NCBI GenBank assembly: GCA_963678705.1
Contig: OY783214.1
Span: forward strand, 3,038,001-3,102,000
Direction: 5' to 3'
Origin: Panorpa germanica
Lineage: Eukaryota; Arthropoda; Insecta; Mecoptera; Panorpidae
Length of the DNA: 64,000 bases
The position numbers were made by a program, and so were the translations under genes. Position 1 is the stretch's first letter. Each line of letters starts with the position of its first letter. The notes beneath the pieces are model-generated. The model had not been told where the DNA came from. It ran no database searches and was given only the letters and a program-made list of their open reading frames with translations. Below are positions 10,990-22,100 of this stretch, piece after piece.

Positions 10990-11689
10990 CTTAAAGCCGC
11001 CCTGATCGTTACTATTATTTTTCTTTTTTTTAATATATAATTTCTTGGGCTTCCTAGGCTTCCTAGGCACGTAGCCTTTTATCGCCACTAAAAATGTTGT
11101 GCTTTTTCTTATACTTTATATCCCGACAACAAGAATAGCTGCTGTTATAAATTTCGGTTTCTCAATCAAAAAGGCGGTTATTATTTTTCTATGGGCGGTA
11201 AGTCTCATGTAGCATTGCGTTTCTTAAGGTTGACCTTCCACTTTGTGACCCATGTCTACCAAAATAAATTCGTTGGGATCGTAGTCGAGTGGCGTTATTT
11301 TAATCTATCTAGTTTAGTTAAAAGCTTTCTAGATATGAGCAAGTTAACTTTAGGAATTGTTATAGAGTCGTATGGGGACACCGGCGTGGCGCCAGCACAA
11401 TCCTAAAACAAGAGAACACAACTAGAGACATATATTGCATAACGTGTGTGGCAGGGACCCTATGGGGGAAGCGCGGGGCCCGCAGAAGGTTGTGAGAACT
11501 CAAATAAGTTAAGTGGTTTACAAAAAATATGTTATATCCAAATAAAAACTTACAAATATACAAGTATGTAATAATAAAAAAATATGATTTGTTTAATTTA
11601 TGTGTCTTGTGCTTCCCAAAGTTAGGTTAGGTTCCCTACAGCTTAGGATAACTAATTGGTTCTGTATTGGTATTGGTGTCTCTAGAAGT
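10990..11689. other. Spacer, nothing recognised
   Basis: No gene supported. The open frames at 11191-11406 (+) and 11360-11563 (-) overlap each other and show no homology I can name. Confidence 0.35.
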
Positions 11690-12375
11690 AGCTGGATAAA
11701 ACTAAGCGCCTTATTTTTTAGCTTTTAAGAGGGGGTTAAAGTTTCAACTTATTTATTTATAATAATGTACAACATTAATTAAGTTATTGTGTAAAAAATT
11801 AAAATCGATTGCAGTAAAACTGTCGGAGATAAAGAGGTCTCGAGAAAACGTGGTTTCTCACACTTAATTTTTCAGAGTCGGTTCCCTCTCTAGCTCAAAA
11901 TCTACTGGACCGATTCATTTGAAATTTTGCACACTCTTTCTTTACATAAATGCCGAGGTAACGCTGTCGCGTTTTTTTTTTTTTTTTTTTTATCGTATTT
12001 TAAAATAACAAAGATTCTGATTTTTTTCATGAAAAATCGGTATTTTGACTTTTAGGTGTTGTAAAAAATTTAAAAACCTATAAAAGAAAAACTCGACAGC
12101 GTTACCTGCAGAAACTTATCAACTAATGAAATCATTTTGGTTTTTTGATTTCAGAAAATCCAGTGATAAATTATGAGGTACACCGCAATGTTACTTTTTT
12201 TTGTGACGTCTGCGGAGATTCGCTGTCAAAGCCTCATTTCTTGATATTTATTTATGAAAATTTCACAAAATGTTCTTTAAATGTTATTTTATCATATAGT
12301 AATTGTAGAAATAATTATATATTAACTGTATCGTCTAAAAACCTTATAGAAAATATGCTTTTTTTATCCTTTTGA
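11690..12375 (+). repeat. Long dispersed repeat with a short frame, copy 1
   Basis: Matches 62930-63720 in the same orientation about 51 kb away. Shared blocks include CTCTAGCTCAAAATCTACT, GAAATTTTGCACACTC and GATTCGCTGTCAAAGCCTCA. Near its end is an open frame (12145-12375) containing SLSKPHFLIFIYENFTKCSL; the other copy reads SLSKPHFWIFIYENFPKCSL. A poly-T tract (about 11973-11990) interrupts this copy. It is probably a transposable element of unknown class. Confidence 0.6.
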
Positions 12376-12590
12376 CGTTTTATTCAGCTAGGAACATGTT
12401 TTAAGCCACAAGTTTTTTTAAATATTTGTAAAACTTCCTGGAATCAAAATTATAGTATTCCGTTTCAAGAGTATTTAGTTCCAGTCAATTTAGTAGTAAC
12501 TTTATATTTATTTTATTTATTATTAATATAACAAGAGCAATAAACACAGCTGCGCTTGTACGTTTTTAGTTTTTTCATAGTGTTAATAAG

Positions 12591-13059
12591 CCTCATTCCC
12601 ACTTACTGTTTTGATATTTAATTTACTGTTTTTATTTAATATTGTGATCTAGATTTCAGGTTCTAGTTTAAGTATTCCTTTTCACATTTGTGTTTTGATT
12701 TAGGTTTAGTTAATTTAGTTGGTGCGTATGCATCTAGTAATATACATTTTGACAAAATTGTATGTGGAATACTTAAAATTGCTGTTTTTAATAACAATTA
12801 GTAATAGAAATTGGTTTTTATTTCTTTATTTTTGACAAACTGACATTAAACTTCTTTTAAAAATAGATTCTATTGCATTTTGACAGGTTGTCACAATTTG
12901 GAGGTTATAATTTAAGACATTGGACCTTGTAAGGTTCTAAAACACTAAGAAAACTTAAAAAATAAATTAAATTAAAAATGGTACTGTGAATGACTACGCG
13001 TATATGCTAAACAATTTAACTAAATACAAAATTAAATTAAAGCACTGAGTGGGAATGAT
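12591..13059. mobile_element. Short transposon, family 4, copy 1
   Basis: Starts CCTCATTCCCACTTACTG and ends near CACTGAGTGGGAATGATA, which is roughly the inverted complement, so it has short inverted ends. The interior (CTGTTTTTAATAACAATTAG, then TTTTTGACAAACTGACATT) matches 24911-25340. It is non-coding. Confidence 0.6.
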
Positions 13060-13345
13060 ACTTTAAGCGATGTAATCACTAAAAATCATTACAAGGCTTA
13101 ATGTCAATCTGCCTGCCAATTTAATGAGCCATTTGGTCAATCAGTCAATCAGTCAGCATCGATACTTCACACCAAACGATTTCCTGTGGGAGTGGGCGTT
13201 TGTCTTCTCATGTAACAACGATCATCCAAACAATGAATCACTTCATCTGAGCACAGCACATGCGCTGTACATGGCTGGACCAGGCAGGGGTGAATTAGGG
13301 CTGGACAAAAGCTTAAAGTTAAGTATTATATGATATATTTATTTA

Positions 13346-13695
13346 CAGGGGCGGTCTTAGCCATTGCGAGGCCCGGGGTGGCAGAACTTTGCTAGGCACT
13401 TGTTCTTTGTGTAATTTTTGTAAATTGTAAGTATTTTTGAATAAATAAATTAATAAGAGAATAAAGAAATTAATAAGAGTTGTAAAATTTTATATTAGAA
13501 GATTTATAAAATTTAACAAAGACAAAGACGACAAATATTAATAATGATAAACTAAGGTACATGAGTGCCTTAAAAGATATACACAGCGATTCTAGTGGAT
13601 TTTCTTAAACACGAGGCGCGAGATTCAAATACATATATAGTAATGAATTGTTCTACTTGCGTTGCCCTGCTTGCCACCCCCTAAGGCCGCCTCTG
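13346..13695 (-). mobile_element. hAT-type short transposon, copy B
   Basis: Begins CAGGGGCGGTCTTAG and ends AAGGCCGCCTCTG, inverted relative to copy A. The flanking octamers (TTTATTTA / TTTAACTT) match at only five of eight positions, so this is an older insertion. The interior shares the GACGACAAATATTAAT block with the other copies. Confidence 0.7.
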
Positions 13696-13699
13696 TTTA

Positions 13700-14965
13700 A
13701 CTTGAAAGTATGCCTAATCACATAATTAAATTCCTTATCCGCTTAAATTTAAGTTCTTCTAAAATTCTATACACGTTTATTGTACACTGACGATCTCTCC
13801 TCTGTTCTCTACTTCCTCTTTCCTCGGTCCCGCTCCTTCTCTTTCTCTTTCATTCTATTTTGTATTTCCTCCAAAAATGTTTCTTCTTCTCTCTGTTCTT
13901 CTTCTTCGTCTTCCACAAGGGCATATAAGTCCCGAGTCCGAAATCTTTTATTTTGAAACAGTGAACAAAATTTTACTGAATCTGATAAACGATTGGACAT
14001 TGTAAATATATATTACCACACTGCTGGTACAGTTTTCGGCAAAAGTTTTTGCATACTTAGGGGCCTTCTATACACATACACAAACGTCACTCACAAACCA
14101 AGGAGGGGGGAGGAGAGGTCATTGCATTTGTATTGTCACATCTGATCTAAAATTAGACTTAAAAGAATATAATAATATTAAGACCAAAAAGCAAAAGAAG
14201 ACTAAAAAAGAAATGATTTATTTTCAAATGTGTGACGTCACAATAGGAAAGATGGGGTACCCAATGTATGACAAAGCGTGACAAATCTTGAAATTTGTGT
14301 GACGTGACGTTAGATATACAAGTAGTACCTTAGTAACACAAGTTTTGCATCATATTGCAGCATGACAATATTGGTCTTGATATAAATTGTTCCCATCGTG
14401 AGGCATATGCGTAAATCCGCCCCTGGAATTAACACTAAATGTTTGAGTGTCATACAAAATCATTATTCATGTGCGACAGTCTGTTTTACAATAACAAACA
14501 TATTTTTTTATTTCATAAATTTTATTTTGGGATATCTATATTATACGTACATTTTCTAATGAAAATATTGAAGTGAAAATGACATTACAATGGAAATAAA
14601 GTCACGCCCATTCCTATCAGACTGCAGTAGGTAGGGCGCGGCGCGGTGGCGTAGAAGGAATCAAAATACAGTCCCCTCCATGGTAAAATCGTGCTTAGTT
14701 TTATTTGCGGAGGATATGACACTATGAAGTTCATGCAGCAATTAGGATGTATCCCAAACCTTAATTTCTATAAAATTGTATATCGTTCACCCAGTTCATT
14801 AGTAAGGCAACTCGAAATACTGAATTTTGGGATAACGATGAAAGTAACTTAAAAGTTTGTTTAATTGGATTTATTTTTAATGTATTTGCCATTGGGCACT
14901 GCATTCTTCTGCCTTAACTCATTAAATGATATATCATTGTGCTTAATTTATTTTTGATCCTTATT
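13700..14965. other. Spacer, no supported gene
   Basis: Contains a 63-codon minus-strand frame (14000-13809) with a charged Glu/Arg/Lys-rich tail (EEEEQREEETFLEEIQNRMK). I cannot assign it; it may be a transposon leftover. Several GTGACGT blocks occur around 14230-14320. Nothing else is supported. Confidence 0.35.
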
Positions 14966-15219
14966 CCCAGTAAACATTTTGGAGTCACTTTGGCATCATA
15001 TTGAAGATGCGTCATGATTTTTTTGTCATTAAAGAGTTCATTTATAGTTCAGTTTCTCACATTTTTTCATATAAAATGTCTACTTTATCGGCTAGAAATG
15101 GCGAAATTACTCCACCTGTCGGAATACAAATGAAGATAAAGTTGATGCGAACTATAATTGAAGTGAAATCGTGATAGAAACGTCACTAAATAGGGCACTT
15201 CACCAAATTGTTTACTGGG
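14966..15219 (-). mobile_element. Short transposon, family 3 (CCCAGTAAACA ends), copy A
   Basis: About 254 bp, starting CCCAGTAAACATTTTGGAG and ending TTGTTTACTGGG. It matches 60037-60292 and 16528-16780 in the opposite orientation and a diverged copy at 17648-17917. It contains CTCCACCTGTCGGAATAC and other conserved blocks. It is non-coding. Confidence 0.7.
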
Positions 15220-15249
15220 TTATATCTATAAACATTCTCACTCCTAAAG

Positions 15250-15545
15250 AAAAAAAAATATCTTTGTAAAAATAAAAACAAAACTGCTACTGCTACTGCT
15301 TCGCTCCTCCTGCTACTTTCCCTCCTGTTTCTACTCAACCATTCCTTTTTTTTCCTCGCTCCTTTTCTCTATATCCGCCATCCACCTCTTCTCTTCACTG
15401 CCTCCCTTTAAAAACTCCACAATATTCTTTTCGCTTTTCACCTTTTTCTCACATGAAAACTTAATGTGCTTCAATTGCTCCAAGTGCTATTTTCCCAGTA
15501 TCTGTTTCCTTTCTTTTCGTTTCAAAATTTGGCAATCCTTCTCAT
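15250..15545 (-). mobile_element. LINE 3' remnant
   Basis: On the minus strand this matches the 3' untranslated part of the LINE at 31190-32125. The GCTACTGCTTCGCTCC, TATATCCGCCATCCACCTC and CTGCCTCCCTTTAAA blocks are all present. A fragment of a family 3 element (ATATGATGGCGAAGTGAC through TTTACTGGG, about 15585-15617) follows. Confidence 0.6.
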
Positions 15546-15617
15546 GTTTGATTGCATTTATGAGTTATCTTTGTTATCTTCAATATGATGGCGAAGTGAC
15601 TTCAAAATGTTTACTGG

Positions 15618-16158
15618 GCAATAGCTAAAAGTAACCTAAAAATTCATAAATCTTTCGTGGTTCAACATGAACATAACGCCAACCTTATAAACTTACAAAA
15701 TCATCAAAACGGATAAATATAATTTTTGGAGCAGAGTATACTTCTTAAGTATTTTCTAATTTGATTTTTGAAGGAGGCGTGGCTACTTGACACGGCTTAT
15801 GACTTGAGGATTAGTCTCAGCTTAGTTTAACTAAATCAGGGTCAGACTGAAAACCTAATTGACTCTACAAACAAAAAATAATTAATTACTGACGAAAGAA
15901 AATTATTCAGTTCTAATAATTTGTGTGCTTTTTTAAATATAAATAAAATAAAAAATTATTAAAACATTCGAAAGGTGTAAATGTTAACTGTTAGTTGTGC
16001 TATCAAAAATGTTGAGAAACTAACAAATGAATAAGAAATTGAAATTATAAATAAGTCACATGTGTCACATCCAGTGCGTGTTAAGTTAAGAATTTAATTG
16101 TGAGAGATAAAGTTTAGTGTAAACAAACAATCGGTTTTTAGTGTCTTCCTGTTTAGTG
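15618..16158. promoter_or_regulatory. Upstream region of Hand
   Basis: AT-rich flank with no repeat I could match. Hand's promoter and 5' UTR must lie here or further up, but I see no convincing TATA box. The last 100 nt before the start are probable 5' UTR. Confidence 0.35.
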
Positions 16159-19100
16159 ATGTCGTGTTACGGTTCGTCCGACGGAGAAGCTTGTGTTCAC
16201 CCTCATGGAACTGTGGAGCCCTATTACGAGCCCCCTTACTACCCAATCTATCAAACAATAGAGCCCCAACAAAGTGGTCAGTTTTATACGTTTATTATAT
16301 ATTACCCGTATGTTAAACTTTCTTCTGCCCAACTATTTTCTATTTTACATAAAAATTATCTCGATAGAATTTTGAAAAAAATTATCAGAGTTAAGAAAAA
16401 TGTTTTTTGAACAAATTTAGAAAAAAATAACACTTTACCGTTTTGTATTTTAGATGTAATAATTTCAACTATAGTTCAAATTACGAGAGTTCGGCGGCGA
16501 CTCATACTTAAAACAAGTTGTGGGGATCCAGTAAACAATTTGGTGAAGTGCCCTATTTAGTGACGTTTCTATCACTATTTCACTTCAATTATAGTTCGCA
16601 TCAACTTTATCTTCATTTGTATTCCGACAGGTGGAGTAATTTCGCCATCTGTAGCCGATAAAGTACACATTTTATATGAAAAAATGTGAGAAACTGAACT
16701 ATAAATGAACTCTTTTATGACAAAAAAATCATGACGCATCTTCAATATGATGTCAAAGTAAATCCAAAATGTTTACTGGGTGTTAACTGCCGATATAACT
16801 AAAAAGCACTGACTCACTTATTATTCTATAATGTATATAGGAACGAATAAGATGAAATTCATTATCATGTTATAGATTTATACCGTTCTTATAACCTCTT
16901 TTAAGTATAATTCGCAGCCGAACTCTCGTGATTTGGACTATATAATTTTTTAAATTTTAAATCTCCGATGGTACTAATGAATTTTTAGTCGGTCAACTGT
17001 TAGTAGTAAACGTCTGTTGTATAAAAGAGATGGGATATTTACTGTATGTGACGTACGATGTATAGAAAATTTCCATAACGTTGGATCTTTTTAATAATTA
17101 AAGGAAAGAAATGTCTTTTTCAATTTTTAATATCTTCTAAAATATACCGAGTTATTAAAATATAATTGGACATTTGACCTTCTGGTGCTTAGTTTTATAC
17201 AAATGCTGCAATTGTTCACAAGCCCACCCATTGCACAAGAGTCTACAAGATGTGTTTTTCTTTTGTGCATCTTGTACATATTTTTCACACGGATGCATCA
17301 TTTCCTACAACGTGTTACATGGTTTTACATCTTATCTTCAACAAATATCACATCGTCTTTTAAATGTTTCACTTTTTGTTTGTTTTATCATTTATTTTGT
17401 TTATTTGTTTTCTTTTCAACTTGAACATATTTAGTTCATAAAATATAAATTTAAAACATGAAAATAATATTATGTTTACATCCTAGCATAGTTTTACTTG
17501 GATGTAAGTCTATGCTGATTCCGAATTATTTCTAGTCCAGTTCCAATTTGTAAAAAGTGGTGGACATAACCTTTTTCTTATGCAATATCGTTTTATCCGT
17601 GAGCTCTATCTGGTTGTTTTCAATCTGATAGAGCACACAGTTTCATTCCCAGTAAGCATTTGGTGAAATAGAATGGTTAGGTGAAGTTCAATTTTAACGT
17701 TTTACAAGTTGGAGCAACACACAGAAAACCAATTTTAGTTCAAATTGATACCCTACTTGTCACAGGAGTCGCTTTTATACAACAGTGAGCAGTCGTTGCG
17801 CCGTCTGTAGCTCATAAAAGAGACATTCCCTATGAACGACTAAATAGAAAACAAACACGTTCATGACAAAAAAAGTAATAGAAATGAAATAGAATTTACT
17901 CCGAAATGTTCACTGGGTTGTCATAAAAAATATTATTAATTTTGGCGAAAGATTATACATCACGACGACATATACATGGGATATGCCAGTATATGTAAAT
18001 GTCATGTGGGTATTGCAAAAAAATTGTTATAATCCGCCAAATTTACATATTTCTAGATGATTCAACTTATTAGACCATATAATTAAAACGAATTATTTTA
18101 ATTTAGAAATGGTTCCCGCTGATGAGAGTTTTTGGGGGTCTCCTTGCAGTAGTGGTGGTTCTCCAGGAGCAAGAGGAACGTCACCATCTGAAAGTGTAAT
18201 GGGGCGAAGTCCTACAGAATATTCTGGTCCTATGTACACAACATTGCACTATCAATATGAGAAAATGCCAGCAGGAAATTGTTATGATGAAGGATATTAT
18301 GGAAGCGGAAGTCATCATCAAAATGCGCCACCTCATGCACCACCATTTGTACGAGTGGTAAAAAGAAGAAACACAGCTAACAAGAAGGAACGACGAAGGA
18401 CACAAAGTATCAACACAGCGTTCTCAGACCTCAGAGATTGCATACCAAACGTACCAGCTGATACAAAACTCTCCAAGGTAATTAACAAACTAATTTATAT
18501 GATTGGAGTGATATTTCGATTTGTCAAACATTCAAGAAAGAAATTTAAAATAATATTAATATTTTTTTTAAACTCGAACATTGTTATGAATTTAACAATG
18601 AAGGAACTAATGAAATTTGATTATTTCTAAAACTATATTTTGATTGAGTTATTTTTATTCTCAGATAAAAACACTTCGCTTAGCAACTTCTTACATATCT
18701 TATTTGATGGGAGTTTTGGAGAGTGACGAACCGGCAAGTGGATTCCGCGCAGAATTAGTGCCATCAGGACGAAGAGGGGAAAGTCGGAAGAACGCTGCGC
18801 AGCAACATCAGCAACAACAAACGAATCAAAACGGAAACGAAACGAATTCCAATATCCACCAACATCAGTCATCGATACAGTGCAAAACTGAAATACAGGT
18901 AAGGAGAGTCTACATTGAGTCTTATGCAAGAACGTTAGAGGGGGGGGGGGGGCATCAAGGGCATAATAGAGCTGGGTCAATCTGGGAAAATCTAGGAGAA
19001 AGTTATTTCAGTAGTCTAATATGGTGCATACGGTTTTGCAATGTCAGAAGCAGAAAAGTAGCGTGTCTTAGACGGGCCCTGTATCAAAATTTGTTGGGGG

Positions 19101-22100
19101 CCCAAATGATGGGTAAAGATTTGACAAAAGAAAGAAATGACAAAAAGAATAAAGATGCTCGCATTAAATTAAAATAATTATATATTGATTATACGTTATT
19201 ATTTACAATTATTACTCGTAAGAACTAAGCTAAGTACGGCCCACGAATTTTTGGTTACACACGTTAGGAGTCCTTGTAGCCCGGGGACCCCGTATCATTG
19301 ATACGGCACATACGGCGGTAGCTACGCTCTGGTCAGAAGTTTAATAGTTAGACTGTCCTGCACACTTGTGTAATCAATTAAAAACAACCAACACAAAGGA
19401 ATTATATAAAATAACTATTATATTTCTGTTTCTTTCATTGTCCATTATATTATATTCATTATATAAAATATAATTTCCATGTCCTTATTAGGTATAAGAT
19501 TGTGCTTCTTATATTTTTCACTTCAAACGCTTATTTCAATGGGCCCATGTGTCCTATGTCTTAATTTTTATAAAAGTGTACTATATATTGATAAAGTTGG
19601 TTACTAGAACCTCAAATGTTCAATTATTTTTTAATAACTCTTTATATGATAGGAGATATTAACAATTAAAAAAGTCATTTTGTCTCTTTCATTATTAAAG
19701 GGATTCAAGTTGTACACATTCCAAATGCATGTGACATCACAACCGCTGCCAACCTTACAGCTCATAAATCTCTGCTATATGTATTTATATATCTCAATAT
19801 ATATAATATCAAATATTATTCACAGCTATTTCAAGGAACAATAAAATTTCAATATCATGTCTGCCGTAACAGGGTTAAATAAAATAAAAACTTATTATTC
19901 TTTGACTTGACTTGATTATTTCGACTACCAACAACTACAAAACATTACCACAACACTGACCTACTCAACAAATAACTGACTTTAAAATGCATTTCACGTC
20001 ATACAAATATGGCCGACCATATCTAGCGCTAATACTACAATTCAAATTTTTAATTACTATATCTCCGTCAATATTTAGATATTTAATAAAATAGACACGG
20101 CAATACACATTTATTAACATCAAGTTCAATCAACAATTGAAAAATCGACCACTAAAAAATGAGGACATAAGCCCATTGAATATTGTAATTGTATTAATAG
20201 TTATATCGACTGTATAGTCAAAAATATAAAATATTTTCTTGAGATTAATACTCGTAGATACTAACGTAGTTTTTATGTAAAAAACAAACTTATTTATGTT
20301 AAATAAACCTAAAACTACATGAAAGTATATTCTGTCGGATATTATGTTAATGAACTCCGCGTATTATGTGTGCAATAGTTTAAATATTACAAAAACAATC
20401 TAAAATGTGTGAAAGTGCCTCGCATTACCCTTAACTAAACACTTAGGGCATAACTTACCCTTGACGCTCCCACCCCAACACTTAATATACTCGTAGTTGA
20501 ATAATAAGGTCATGCATAATAAACCCTTCTTTTCTCACTGCAGGACGCCGTGCGTCTGGTTATTTAGTATTGTTACGGTGGTGGTCGGTGGATTAGGGAT
20601 GACAGCATCCCCTGGGGTAGTCACCCCTCTATAATTACTATAAAAGGCTTGACTTGTTCTCTTTGTGGTCGTGTGACGTTTAGTGAGATAACTTTATCTA
20701 ATAATGTCTCCATTGTGTTTTAATTTGATGATTTGGTGAGATTGTGGTTTCAAAATAATATTAAGGGAGTTTTATTGATATTTATTATATATGTAAGGGC
20801 GGTCGCACACTGCACACATGACTGTAGAAAGCAACGAATATCGACTGAACGTGTAATGGACCACTAACTTATAGCAAGAAAAGTAAAGTTGAATCTTAAC
20901 CTCTACATGTTACAGAGTTTTGCACTGTAATCCAAAAGAGTTCTTTTAGTTTTAAACCTAGTTGCTTTCTTTTTGTAAAAATACGTTTGCGTCATGTTGA
21001 TATTCTATCAAAGTCAGAGGCGGCCTTAGGGTGTGGCAAGCAGGACAACCGCCTGGAGCCTCGCTCTTCTAGGGGCCTCGCATTCTCGCGCAACAACCCA
21101 AGTAGAATCATTCATTACTATATATGTATTTGAATCTCGTGCCTCGCGCTTTAGAAATCCCACTAGAATCACTGCGTATATCTTTTAAGACACTCATGTG
21201 CCTTAGTTTATCATCATTTATATTTGTCGTCTTTGTGCTTGTTAACTTTTATAAAACTTCCAATATAAAATTTGATTTCTCGTCAATTATCATCAAAAAT
21301 ATTTACTTATAATTTACATAAATTATACAAAGACCAAGTGCCTCGCAAAGATCTGCTATCCCGGGGCCTCGAAATGACTAAGGCAGCCCCTGAACAAGGT
21401 TGATTCCTAAATATTTGATTTCTTTTGAATATTTATGTCACAGCAAATATATATATATGCCTGAGGAATATAAGCAGATATTTAAAAGCAGGGAAAGTCT
21501 GAAAAACCTTATTGACTTTATCAATAGAACTAATTTAATCTCTTTATTTTAAATACCTATACTCATATCTATAACTTGTAAATAGTATTTTGGAAATGTA
21601 TATATTGTTTTAAGTGCTAATAACTTTTGAAAGTTGATGCACTCAAATAAATATTTAAAAAGAAAGAGCAAATAATTGATACCATGCTTTGCTTGATATT
21701 TTTCAAAACTGCATGTAGTGACTGTGAGGATAGTAATCTCAACAGTATGATTGTATTTAGTCTATATATTAAGTACATAACGAGTATACTTTTACCTATA
21801 ATTGCCGTTGTCTTTGTTTGTCCACTGTCTTGTTATGATGTTGTCGCTATCTCTTTCTAAGACAGTTGCATTTCAAGTGTGCGTCTGCCCTAAATCGACT
21901 TACAAACGCATTTTCTAGTTAAGCTTTAGTCTAATTACAGCATACAGCATACAGAATTTCTAAACGATGCATTTAAACTTTTATTTTCGGTTTGTATTAA
22001 TATGTAATTCCTCAAGTGATTTCAAGTGTCAAGTGCTTTGAGGCTCGCTAGTAATTATAATCTCGTAGTTCATGCTCGCGGTAGACGATGGATTAAGCTA

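Noticed and set aside
18181-18405. Minus-strand open frame across Hand exon 2
   Set aside because: Antisense of the Hand coding exon; no motif of its own.
18644-19177. 177-codon frame continuing past Hand exon 3
   Set aside because: The frame runs out of a good splice donor at 18899 into intron sequence with a poly-G tract; the true protein continues at 24231 with the Hand C-terminal signature.
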